A stretch of DNA of 64,000 nucleotides. It comes from Clostridium sp. TW13. Its GTDB lineage: Bacteria; Bacillota; Clostridia; Clostridiales; Clostridiaceae. Where the stretch lies: NCBI RefSeq assembly GCF_024345225.1, contig NZ_BROD01000001.1, positions 992,001 to 1,056,000 on the forward strand, given 5' to 3'. Position numbers and translations under genes: made by a program. The notes under the pieces were generated by a model. That model saw only the letters and a program-made list of their open reading frames with translations. It made no database searches and was not told the DNA's origin. Below, piece after piece: positions 26,846 through 34,071 of this stretch. Position 1 is the first letter of the stretch. Each line of letters opens with the position of its first letter.

Positions 26846-27712
26846 ATGAAAAAGATTAAAAAAATTATAGCAGCGTTAGCTCTAACTACAATGGTAGTAG
26901 GAACAATGGTAGGTTGCAGTAAAACAAATAGTAATGATTCTTCTAAGGGAAGCTCAGCAGCAACCATAGCAGACATTAAAAAACGTGGAACAATAAAGAT
27001 TGGTGTATTTAGCGATAAGGCTCCATTTGGATATGTTGATTCAAATGGCAAAAATCAAGGATTTGACGTATATGTAGCAAAAAGATTTGCAAAGGATCTT
27101 TTAGGTGATGAATCAAAGGCAGAATTTGTTCTAGTAGATGCAGCAAGCAGAGTAGCTTATCTAGAATCTAAAAAAGTTGACATAATAATGGCTAACTTTA
27201 CAGTTACAGATGAAAGAAAGCAAAAGGTGGATTTTGCTAATCCATACATGAAGGTATCTTTAGGAATTGTATCACCAAACAATGCAAAGATAACTTCTAT
27301 AGATCAATTAAAAGGTAAAAAGGTTATTGTAGCTAAAGGAACTACTGCAGAAACCTTCCTTACAAAGAATTATCCAGATATACAGTTAGTTAAGTATGAA
27401 CAATATTCAGAGATATTCCAAGCTTTAAAAGATGGACGTGGTGATGCAATAGTAAGTGATAATACAGAAGTTATAGCTTGGGCTAAAGACAATCCTGGAT
27501 TTACCGTTGGAGTACCAACACTTGGAAGTGCAGATACTATAGCACCAGCGGTTACTAAAGGGAATAAAGAACTTTTAGATTGGATAAACAAAGAATTTGA
27601 AACCTTAGGAAAAGAAAACTTTGTGCACAAAGCTTATGAGAGCACATTAACACCTGTATATGGTAAAGATTTTGAAGAAAATCTAGTTATTGAAGGTGGA
27701 AAAGTAAAATAA
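26846..27712 (+). CDS. Amino-acid ABC transporter substrate-binding lipoprotein, CjaA-like (probable cystine/cysteine)
   Basis: A 288-residue lipoprotein: signal peptide 1-25 with lipobox VGTMVGC (modified C26), then a two-lobed solute-binding domain of the SBP_bac_3 family. GTIKIGVFSDKAPFGYVD, GFDVYVAKRFAKDL, VDIIMANFTVTDERKQKVDF and NPYMKVSLGIV resemble the cysteine-binding protein CjaA of Campylobacter closely from memory, so cysteine or cystine is the best substrate guess; glutamate or another polar amino acid is possible. It is the last gene of a permease-permease-ATPase-binding protein operon. Confidence 0.88.
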   Translation: MKKIKKIIAALALTTMVVGTMVGCSKTNSNDSSKGSSAATIADIKKRGTIKIGVFSDKAPFGYVDSNGKNQGFDVYVAKRFAKDLLGDESKAEFVLVDAASRVAYLESKKVDIIMANFTVTDERKQKVDFANPYMKVSLGIVSPNNAKITSIDQLKGKKVIVAKGTTAETFLTKNYPDIQLVKYEQYSEIFQALKDGRGDAIVSDNTEVIAWAKDNPGFTVGVPTLGSADTIAPAVTKGNKELLDWINKEFETLGKENFVHKAYESTLTPVYGKDFEENLVIEGGKVK

Positions 27713-27765
27713 GTATATGTAGAAATTTAATTAGAATATGAGTTTAAAACAAAATATTTTAAAGA

Positions 27766-27795
27766 AAAAGCGTTGTTTAATACAGCGCTTTTTTT
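27766..27795 (+). terminator. Terminator of the amino-acid ABC operon
   Basis: AAAAGCGTTG pairs with CAGCGCTTTT (one G:U) and is followed by a T-run. Confidence 0.85.
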
Positions 27796-27939
27796 ATACT
27801 TAGTATAATTTAATTATAGTAAAAATAATAATAAGTAAAGAGATTATTACTTTTAAACCCATAATTGTAAAATGTATAAATTAGGAGTAATATCTTAATA
27901 AAGGTTTTGAAAATAAGCTAGCATATATACATACGTACT

Positions 27940-27969
27940 TTTAGATGCATAAATACATAAACATCTAAA
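27940..27969. promoter_or_regulatory. Inverted repeat before the methyltransferase gene
   Basis: TTTAGATG (27940-27947) and CATCTAAA (27962-27969) are perfect inverted arms separated by 14 AT-rich bases, ending 24 bp before the start codon. The half site TTTAGAT also occurs in the palindrome of the PadR gene 1 kb downstream. Confidence 0.5.
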
Positions 27970-27992
27970 TAATTATGGAGAGGGGAGTCGTT

Positions 27993-28721
27993 ATGGGAAT
28001 ATTAGAAGATAAGTTTTCAAAAATATCAGGAGGAAGAATATTAGATGTAGGAACTGGTGGGGGATCATTTATTCCTATGTTTACTGATTTATTTAAAGAG
28101 TATACTGAAATTATTGGAATTGATAGTAATGAAAAAGCTATAAAAATGTCTCAAGAATCATTTAGACAAGAGAATATTAGATTTATTTGTATGGATGCTG
28201 CTAAGATGAGTTTTGAAGATGGAAGTATGGATACAGTTTGTATTTCTAATACCTTACATCATTTGCCTAATTATGAAGAAGTATTAAAAGAGATGTACAG
28301 AGTTTTAAAACCTGGAGGTCTATTTATTATTAATGAAATGTTTTGTGATAATCAAACCAAGAAACAACTTTCTCACGTATATATTCATCATCTTTGTGCA
28401 GAGATAGATACTATAGTAGGTAATTATCATGGAAGCACCTTTAAAAAGCAAGAGATAATATATATTGCAAAGCAAGTTGGAATTAAAGTAGAAGATATAT
28501 TTGAATACAGTACAGCTGAAGAGCAACAAGCTGAATTAAATGCTGATGAGGAAAGGGAGATATTAGATAGTTGTTTTGATGCTATGGATAAGTCGCTTGA
28601 AAGAATTAAAGGTACTAAGCAATACACATCTATAAAGAATAGAATAAATTCTCTTAGACAACGCTTATATGAGGTTGGATTTATGAGTGCAACGGAGCTT
28701 GTGGTATTGGGAAGAAAGTAG
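27993..28721 (+). CDS. Class I SAM-dependent methyltransferase
   Basis: A 242-residue methyltransferase of the UbiE/Methyltransf_11 type. Motif I is RILDVGTGGGSFIPMF (SAM binding, about residues 16-31), motif II is IIGIDSNEKAI, and the post-motif segments MDTVCISNTLHHLPNYEEVL and MYRVLKPGGLFIINEM follow. The substrate is not identifiable. ATG 27993 is preferred to ATG 27975 because GGAGAGGGGAG lies between them at the right distance. It is a single-gene unit. Confidence 0.88.
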   Translation: MGILEDKFSKISGGRILDVGTGGGSFIPMFTDLFKEYTEIIGIDSNEKAIKMSQESFRQENIRFICMDAAKMSFEDGSMDTVCISNTLHHLPNYEEVLKEMYRVLKPGGLFIINEMFCDNQTKKQLSHVYIHHLCAEIDTIVGNYHGSTFKKQEIIYIAKQVGIKVEDIFEYSTAEEQQAELNADEEREILDSCFDAMDKSLERIKGTKQYTSIKNRINSLRQRLYEVGFMSATELVVLGRK

Positions 28722-28795
28722 CTAATGTTATGGAGAGTTTGAAACGAGGTTTAAGTGGTTTGGATGATTTGAAATAAGCGGATGTTATTACTATG

Positions 28796-28847
28796 TAACC
28801 TATAAGATAGATATTTATAAAAACAATCTATCTTATAGGTTATTTGT
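28796..28847. terminator. Long perfect-stem terminator
   Basis: A perfect 17-bp stem (28796-28812 with 28826-28842; core TAACCTATAAGATAGAT) is followed by TTTGTTTTT. Confidence 0.88.
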
Positions 28848-28871
28848 TTTTGGAGCATTAATTTTGATTAC

Positions 28872-28942
28872 TTGACAAGATAATCCATAAGGTATAATAT
28901 TAACATATCTTTTAGATATATCTAAAAGATATGTTAATATTA
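28872..28942 (+). promoter_or_regulatory. Promoter of the first padR gene inside a 48-bp perfect palindrome
   Basis: TTGACA (28872-28877), 17 bases, TAATAT (28895-28900). A perfect 48-bp palindrome occupies 28895-28942 (arms beginning TAATATTAACATATC), starting at the -10 and covering the transcription start. It ends just before the AAGGAG site. This is most likely the autoregulatory operator of the PadR protein. Confidence 0.8.
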
Positions 28943-28960
28943 CATAAGGAGAACACAATT

Positions 28961-29524
28961 ATGAAAAACTCAGGTAATAAAACTAAATTTCTTATTCTTG
29001 GATTATTAAGTGAAAGGCCTTTATCAGGCTATGAAATAAAAAAGATAGTGGATACACGATTTTCATTTTTTTGGAGTGAAAGTTTTGGGCAAATATATCC
29101 TCAATTAAAAAAACTTAATGAAGAAGGATTAATTGAAGAGCAATCTTTAAACGAATTAGAAAACAGTAAAGGAAGTAAAAAGTATAAAATAACAGATAGT
29201 GGAATCTTTCAGTTAAAGCAATGGTTAGAAGAACCAGTGGAAAAAGAAGTAGTCAGATATGAAATTTTACTTAAAATGTATTTTTCAAATGAAATTGCGC
29301 CGGAAGTTATGTTGGGGCATATAAAAGAATTTCAATTAGCTCATCAACAGCAAATGAAGCTTTTTGAAAAATATCAAGATCAATTAGAAAAATACAAGGA
29401 TGTACATGAGAATCATGAGGATATATTAATGGTACTTTCTTTTGGACAAAAAGTATGGAAAGCTTATGATGATTGGTGTGAGGAAGTAAGTGCTATATTA
29501 GAAAAAAAGAGAGGAGTGAAATAG
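28961..29524 (+). CDS. PadR-family transcriptional regulator with C-terminal dimerisation domain
   Basis: A 187-residue PadR regulator. The N-terminal winged helix (about 5-80) has FLILGLLSERPLSGYEIKKI, FWSESFGQIYPQLKKLNEEG and KKYKITDSG. The C-terminal part (about 90-185) is the helical Vir_act_alpha_C domain (MLGHIKEFQLAHQQQMKLF, QKVWKAYDDWCEEV) used for dimerisation and often for ligand sensing. ATG 28961 follows AAGGAG; an earlier ATG at 28931 lies inside the operator palindrome and is rejected. A membrane protein gene follows in the same direction and is its probable target. Confidence 0.92.
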   Translation: MKNSGNKTKFLILGLLSERPLSGYEIKKIVDTRFSFFWSESFGQIYPQLKKLNEEGLIEEQSLNELENSKGSKKYKITDSGIFQLKQWLEEPVEKEVVRYEILLKMYFSNEIAPEVMLGHIKEFQLAHQQQMKLFEKYQDQLEKYKDVHENHEDILMVLSFGQKVWKAYDDWCEEVSAILEKKRGVK

Positions 29525-29584
29525 AAAAGAAAAAATATTATAAAAATGGATATTAAAAAATTAATATTTAAGGAGAAGATAGAT

Positions 29585-30028
29585 ATGCAAATTAATTTCT
29601 CGTGGAGAGCAGCTGTTATATTTGTGTTGGCTATGCTACCTAATGCTATTTATTTTATAGCGCCACCAAATGATATTCCTAAAACTTTAGGAAGTAAGGT
29701 AAAGATAGTTGAGTTTATTGAAAATATAAGCAGAATAATTGCATTTGCGTTATTACTTTTTGTTGCAAAAAATCAAAATCCTAGTTTAAAAAGTGCTTGG
29801 GTAATTGGAATAATCATTTTTATGGGTTTATATTATATACTTTGGATTAGGTATTTTATTGGAGGAAGTTCTTATGCTTTGCTAGGTAAAAATTTTTTAG
29901 GGATTCCTTCCCCTATGGCCATTTTTCCAATATGTTGTTTTATATGTGCTTCCTTTTGGCTTAATTGTTTACCAGCTGTAATAGCATTTGTGATTTTTGG
30001 TATAGCACATATAATTTCTCTTATATAA
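29585..30028 (+). CDS. Hypothetical integral membrane protein, PadR-linked
   Basis: A 147-residue protein with four to five hydrophobic segments (AAVIFVLAMLPNAIYFIA, IIAFALLLFVA, AWVIGIIIFMGLYYILW, and a C-terminal pair with IFPICCFICASFWLNCLPAVI). I do not recognise a functional family; similar-looking short proteins occur next to PadR regulators in Firmicutes and Bacteroidetes. ATG 29585 has AAGGAG at 29571-29576; the in-frame ATG 29546 has no site. It sits 60 bp after the regulator and before a bidirectional terminator, so the two form an operon. Confidence 0.65.
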   Translation: MQINFSWRAAVIFVLAMLPNAIYFIAPPNDIPKTLGSKVKIVEFIENISRIIAFALLLFVAKNQNPSLKSAWVIGIIIFMGLYYILWIRYFIGGSSYALLGKNFLGIPSPMAIFPICCFICASFWLNCLPAVIAFVIFGIAHIISLI

Positions 30029-30047
30029 ATACTCTCTGTTAAATTAT

Positions 30048-30091
30048 TAAATAGAGTGGAGCAATTCACTAGTGAATTAGCTCCCTATTTA
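30048..30091. terminator. Bidirectional terminator between convergent genes
   Basis: TAAATAG-GGAGC-AATTCAC pairs with GTGAATT-GCTCC-CTATTTA around the 30069 centre with small bulges. It serves the membrane protein gene and the convergent MFS gene. Confidence 0.7.
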
Positions 30092-30100
30092 CTTATATTA

Positions 30101-31321
30101 TCATGAAATTGAAGAACTTAGATTTGTCCTTTCATTTTTAACTCTAAACAGTGGAATTAATAAAATAGCTGATATAAATATAAATATTCCAGAAATAATT
30201 AGAACTATACTTAACGGCATACATTGAATTATAGCTGAACCAGCTAGAGTCCCAATTGGAACTGTAACAGTAGCTAATGAGCCTGTTAATGCCATTACCC
30301 TCCCCATTTTATCTTTAGGTATAAGTGTTTGATAAAGAGTGCTGATTCCTACACTAGCCATTGCTATACCGAAACCTAAAAATGCTTCAGACAGCAACGC
30401 AACATAATAATTTGGAATGAAGCCTAAAATTGCAACAGGAATACCTTCTAAACATAGACCTACAACTGCCATTTTATACTTATCAGTAAATACATTAGCC
30501 ATTATAAGAAGTCCACCTATGAGTGCACCTACAGATATAGCAGAGTTCATCATTCCATATCCAGTAGAGCCAACATTAAATACTTTGTTTGCAAGTATAG
30601 TTTCATAAATTGATAGTGGAGCTAGGAAAAAGTTGATGATAACTCCACCAGTTAATATAAGATAGAAAAGAAATTTATCTTTTATTACATATGTTAACCC
30701 TTCTTTAAATTGAGAACTTATCTTTTTAGAGCTATTTTCAGCAGATATTTTTGGAATAGTGATAAAACTTTCTGTGAATGCACAAATCAAAAATGATAAA
30801 CCATTTATAAAGAATAATAACCACATATTCATAAAAGCTATGAGTATTCCTGACAATACAGGACCTAGTATGTTTATTATTTGAGATGTGGTTTGATTTA
30901 GGGTATTTGCATCCTTCAAATCTTTTTCTTCTACTATAACTGGAATAGCAGATGATATGGCTGGATCAAATACAGATGAAACTATTGTAGAGAAGATTAT
31001 GAAGATATATTGGATATAAAGTGGATAATTGTTTGCAAAGATTAAGTAACTGAATACAATCATAATGACTCCATTAAGCAGATCTGTATTTATTATAATT
31101 TTCTTTTTATCAAGTCTGTCAGCAAAAACACCTGCAAGCGGTGCTACTAAAACAGAGGGAACTGTAAAGCATAATACACTTAATCCTAATGCAAAAGATG
31201 AACCTGTTTTTTGATATATATACCACATTAATGCGATATCATATAATCTTGTACCTAATTTTGAAATAGTTTGAGCTAACCATAAAAGCATAAAGTTTTT
31301 GTTTTTTAGAATTTTCATCAT
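30101..31321 (-). CDS. MFS transporter, MefA/EntS-like efflux type
   Basis: A 406-residue major facilitator with 12 hydrophobic segments. The cytoplasmic loop between helices 2 and 3 has the conserved GVFADRLDKKKI (motif A), and the start FMLLWLAQTISKLGTRLYDIALMWYIYQKTG is typical of the MFS_3 branch that contains macrolide (MefA) and siderophore (EntS) exporters. The substrate is not known. AGGAGG lies three bases before the ATG ATG start. The promoter region carries an operator identical in its half sites to one before the ArsR-type gene upstream, so that regulator probably controls it. Confidence 0.9.
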   Translation of the reverse strand: MMKILKNKNFMLLWLAQTISKLGTRLYDIALMWYIYQKTGSSFALGLSVLCFTVPSVLVAPLAGVFADRLDKKKIIINTDLLNGVIMIVFSYLIFANNYPLYIQYIFIIFSTIVSSVFDPAISSAIPVIVEEKDLKDANTLNQTTSQIINILGPVLSGILIAFMNMWLLFFINGLSFLICAFTESFITIPKISAENSSKKISSQFKEGLTYVIKDKFLFYLILTGGVIINFFLAPLSIYETILANKVFNVGSTGYGMMNSAISVGALIGGLLIMANVFTDKYKMAVVGLCLEGIPVAILGFIPNYYVALLSEAFLGFGIAMASVGISTLYQTLIPKDKMGRVMALTGSLATVTVPIGTLAGSAIIQCMPLSIVLIISGIFIFISAILLIPLFRVKNERTNLSSSIS

Positions 31322-31349
31322 AAACCTCCTATTAATATCGAAATTAATG

Positions 31350-31366
31350 TTTGATAGAAATCGAAT
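31350..31366. promoter_or_regulatory. Operator TTTGATA-N3-ATCGAAT before the MFS gene
   Basis: TTTGATA-GAA-ATCGAAT at 31350-31366 lies about 30 bp upstream of the MFS start. Its half sites are identical to those at 32521-32537. A further ATCGAA half site lies at 31338-31343. Confidence 0.65.
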
Positions 31367-31390
31367 ATATGCTTGAAAAAATTGCTAACA

Positions 31391-32437
31391 CTAAGTTAGC
31401 ATGTTTTCAAATTGATTTAGTATATGTCTAATCTTATCTTTATTGACTTGATAGTAAACTTTATTTTCCTCTCTAATGCCAACTATAACTCCTATATCAT
31501 TAAGCAATGATACATGATGAGATGTGGTTGAACTTGAGATCCCTAGCTTTTGAGAAAGTTCATAGCCGTAACAAGGAGTGGTATTTAAAATCTTAATAAT
31601 TTTCATACGATTTTCATCACTTAAAATCTTTATAGCAGTAACAATTTTTTCAGGTGAAATATCTTCTGAAATTTCAAGTTCAGGACGTAAGGTGCCATAA
31701 AGACATATTACTCTTTGCTTATCTTCATAGCAGGAAACATTAGACGCGATGTCATAATAGTAAGATGGAATAAGGATAGTAGAACAATTGAAACTTTCTA
31801 AATGAATTCCTAATATTTTTTGAAGGATTTCATAAGGTTCTTTTTTCAATTTATTAGTCATATACTCAATACTTTTAGCATGAGCTTCTTGTAACATATT
31901 CAAGTTATCCTTAAAAATTAAATTATAGAAGTCTTTAACTAATTTTATAAACCTGATTTTCGTTTCTTCAGAAGATGAGGCAAAGTAAGTTAGTTTCCAT
32001 TTTTCTACCTCAGGTAAGGAGGCTTTATTTAAGAAGTTTTTAACTTCTATAGGATCTTCAATATTTTGGATAAGCATATTTTCTTCCCCATAACCAGTAT
32101 AAAAAAAGAATTTGATTAGATCCTTTGCTGGATATTGCTCTAGAAAGTTAATGAATGCATCAATTTCTTTATAGCAATCATTTTCCCAAATTAATTGAAT
32201 TAAGCATAATCCTAAAAAGCTTTCCCAGTTGAAGAATACATTTAATTCTTTTTTCATTTCTTCTGTTAACTTAGCCCTGCTTCTTTGTACCCATTTAGTT
32301 ATATCTTCAGAGACATACTTTAGTTTTTCTGGATTACTAGGAATAAGTTGCTCATGACATTCCAATCGAAACATAGAGGCTAAAAGTTCATATACCATTG
32401 AACTTTCTATAGAGAGATTTTCATTTAGTTCTTTCAT
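31391..32437 (-). CDS. Large ArsR-type winged-helix regulator
   Basis: A 348-residue regulator. The first 260 residues form an uncharacterised helical sensory region. The C-terminal 85 residues are an ArsR-type winged helix (ENRMKIIKILNTTPCYGYEL, KLGISSSTTSHHVSLLNDIG, then the wing REENKVYYQVNKDK). This domain order, with DNA binding at the C-terminus, is the DUF5937-like arrangement. Start 32437 is preferred because AAGGTGG precedes it; a longer frame to 32512 has no site. It lies in line with the MFS pump, 70 bp apart, and matching operators precede both, which suggests a self-contained efflux regulon. Confidence 0.82.
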   Translation of the reverse strand: MKELNENLSIESSMVYELLASMFRLECHEQLIPSNPEKLKYVSEDITKWVQRSRAKLTEEMKKELNVFFNWESFLGLCLIQLIWENDCYKEIDAFINFLEQYPAKDLIKFFFYTGYGEENMLIQNIEDPIEVKNFLNKASLPEVEKWKLTYFASSSEETKIRFIKLVKDFYNLIFKDNLNMLQEAHAKSIEYMTNKLKKEPYEILQKILGIHLESFNCSTILIPSYYYDIASNVSCYEDKQRVICLYGTLRPELEISEDISPEKIVTAIKILSDENRMKIIKILNTTPCYGYELSQKLGISSSTTSHHVSLLNDIGVIVGIREENKVYYQVNKDKIRHILNQFENMLT

Positions 32438-32520
32438 AAGATACCACCTTTGCAAACATTTCATTAATCTACCAATATAGTTAAAGTATACACCTGTTAC
32501 GATGGATGTCAATTATAATA

Positions 32521-32537
32521 TTTGATAAGTATCGAAT
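32521..32537. promoter_or_regulatory. Operator TTTGATA-N3-ATCGAAT before the ArsR-type gene
   Basis: TTTGATA-AGT-ATCGAAT at 32521-32537, about 85 bp upstream of the regulator start, is the same site as at 31350-31366 except for the three spacer bases. Confidence 0.65.
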
Positions 32538-32540
32538 GTT

Positions 32541-33188
32541 CTATTTTATATAATCACTTAAAGCTTGTCTATTTAATATCATTACTTTTTTATATTTTAA
32601 TTCTATGTAACCTAAACTTTTGAAATGATTTAATATTTTGGTGACTGTAACTCTATTCAGCCCTATAAAAGAGCCAATCTCCTCATGAGAGTAAGGAATA
32701 CAATCTTCACTAATATCTTTATCCTTATTAGCAGTAGCTGTTTGCTGCACTAAAAAGTTAGCCACCTTTTCATATCTATCATAGAAATAATATTGATTAA
32801 GTAGATTTGAAAGATGATTACAGGTATTAGAAAGTAATTGAAAAAGTAAAAGAGTTAACTCTTTTGATTGACTTAAGTATGGATACATGTCATCTAATGA
32901 GCAAGAAATCAGTTCAACATCATTAATTGCACTTACTGTAGTGGGTCTTTTGGATTGTTGTAGAAATGAGGATTCTCCTACGATACGTCCTTTTTCAACT
33001 ATTTCTAATGTAATTTCGCTACCATCCTTTGAAATATAATAAACTCTAACTCGTCCTTTTTTTATTAAGTATAGATTTGTTGCAGCTTCATCTTGCATAT
33101 AGATAATATCATTTTTTTGATATCTAATGGATACACCAACTTCTTCAAAATAACAATATAGCTCTTTAGGAATTTTTATCTTCTTCAA
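32541..33188 (-). CDS. Crp/Fnr-family transcriptional regulator
   Basis: A 215-residue regulator. The N-terminal cyclic-nucleotide-binding-like beta barrel (about 15-130) has IRYQKNDIIYMQDEAATNLYLIKKGRVRVYY-type strands and GRIVGESSF. The C-terminal helix-turn-helix (about 150-215) reads PYSHEEIGSFIGLNRVTVTKIL. No cysteine cluster for an Fnr iron-sulfur centre is visible in this start version. TTG 33188 is chosen because AAGGTG precedes it and the promoter at 33214-33242 would start transcription downstream of the alternative ATG at 33242. It is divergent from a YitT gene, a possible target. Confidence 0.85.
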   Translation of the reverse strand: MKKIKIPKELYCYFEEVGVSIRYQKNDIIYMQDEAATNLYLIKKGRVRVYYISKDGSEITLEIVEKGRIVGESSFLQQSKRPTTVSAINDVELISCSLDDMYPYLSQSKELTLLLFQLLSNTCNHLSNLLNQYYFYDRYEKVANFLVQQTATANKDKDISEDCIPYSHEEIGSFIGLNRVTVTKILNHFKSLGYIELKYKKVMILNRQALSDYIK

Positions 33189-33213
33189 AATTTTTTCACC
33201 TTCTTTTATCAAA

Positions 33214-33242
33214 TTGTAGCATAGGTTACATTTTTGGTTCAA
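33214..33242 (-). promoter_or_regulatory. Promoter of the Crp/Fnr gene
   Basis: On the minus strand TTGAAC (33242-33237), 17 bases, CTACAA (33219-33214). This places the start near 33207 and decides the start codon of the gene. Confidence 0.6.
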
Positions 33243-33275
33243 GTATTATGCTATTTTCTCTTAGGGGTGATTGAT

Positions 33276-33869
33276 TTGGAGAGAAGAATTAAATCATTAA
33301 GTTATATTGTATTTGGAAATGTTTTGATAGCATTTGCCCTAAGTACATTGTTATTAGAAAATAATATTATTGTTGGCGGCGTAACTGGATTTGGACGTGT
33401 ATTAAATTACTTTACAGGCATTAATATTACTTTAGTTGTATATATTGCAAATGTTACATTGTTTTTATGCGGATTATATTTTATGGGCAAGAAATTTGCA
33501 TTAACTACTTTAGTTTCTACATTTTTATTCCCATTTCTTTTGGAGATTTTTCAAAGTCAAAGTATATTTCATCACTATTGTAGAAATGTTTTATTAGCAT
33601 GTGTACTTGCAGGTCTTATAATAGGAATTGGTATTGGACTTGTAATAAAAGCTAATGCATCAACTGGTGGAGTTGATATCATTGCTATTATTTTGAATAG
33701 AAAATTTAAAATTCCTGTTTTTATTACATTAAACATAATAGATTTATGCATGTTGGTTTTGCAAATGTCATTTACATCTATTATCAATATAGTTTATGGA
33801 TTGATAGTGGTATTTTTATGTTCTTTTATGGTAAATAAGACTTTAACTTTTGAAAAGCAGATAGCATAA
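33276..33869 (+). CDS. YitT-family (DUF161) membrane protein
   Basis: A 197-residue membrane protein with five hydrophobic segments in the order typical of the YitT/YpjC family (VFGNVLIAFALSTLLLENNIIVGGVTG, then GIGLVIKANASTGGVDIIA). The C-terminal DUF2179 domain found in full-length members (about 280 residues) is missing, so this is the short form. TTG 33276 is chosen because AGGGGTGA (33263-33270) precedes it. The function of the family is unknown. It is divergent from the Crp/Fnr gene with 87 bp between start codons. Confidence 0.82.
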   Translation: MERRIKSLSYIVFGNVLIAFALSTLLLENNIIVGGVTGFGRVLNYFTGINITLVVYIANVTLFLCGLYFMGKKFALTTLVSTFLFPFLLEIFQSQSIFHHYCRNVLLACVLAGLIIGIGIGLVIKANASTGGVDIIAIILNRKFKIPVFITLNIIDLCMLVLQMSFTSIINIVYGLIVVFLCSFMVNKTLTFEKQIA

Positions 33870-33959
33870 GAAATATTGCGGAGTGATAAATATAGAAAAA
33901 TAAAAGCATGCCTTGTCTGTATAGATAAAAAGATTAATATTGTGGAACTGTATATTGAA

Positions 33960-34003
33960 AAAGAAGCTAGTAAAATATAGAATGTTTTATTAGCTTCTTT
34001 TTC
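33960..34003. terminator. Terminator after the YitT gene
   Basis: AAGAAGCTA-TAAAA pairs with TTTTA-TAGCTTCTT, followed by TTTCTT. Its A-rich opposite end lets it act for the convergent kinase gene as well. Confidence 0.8.
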
Positions 34004-34071
34004 TTATATTGATATAGTAATGACCTGATTTAATGATGCTAAATAACTGTAAAACTAAACTGAAATAAATT

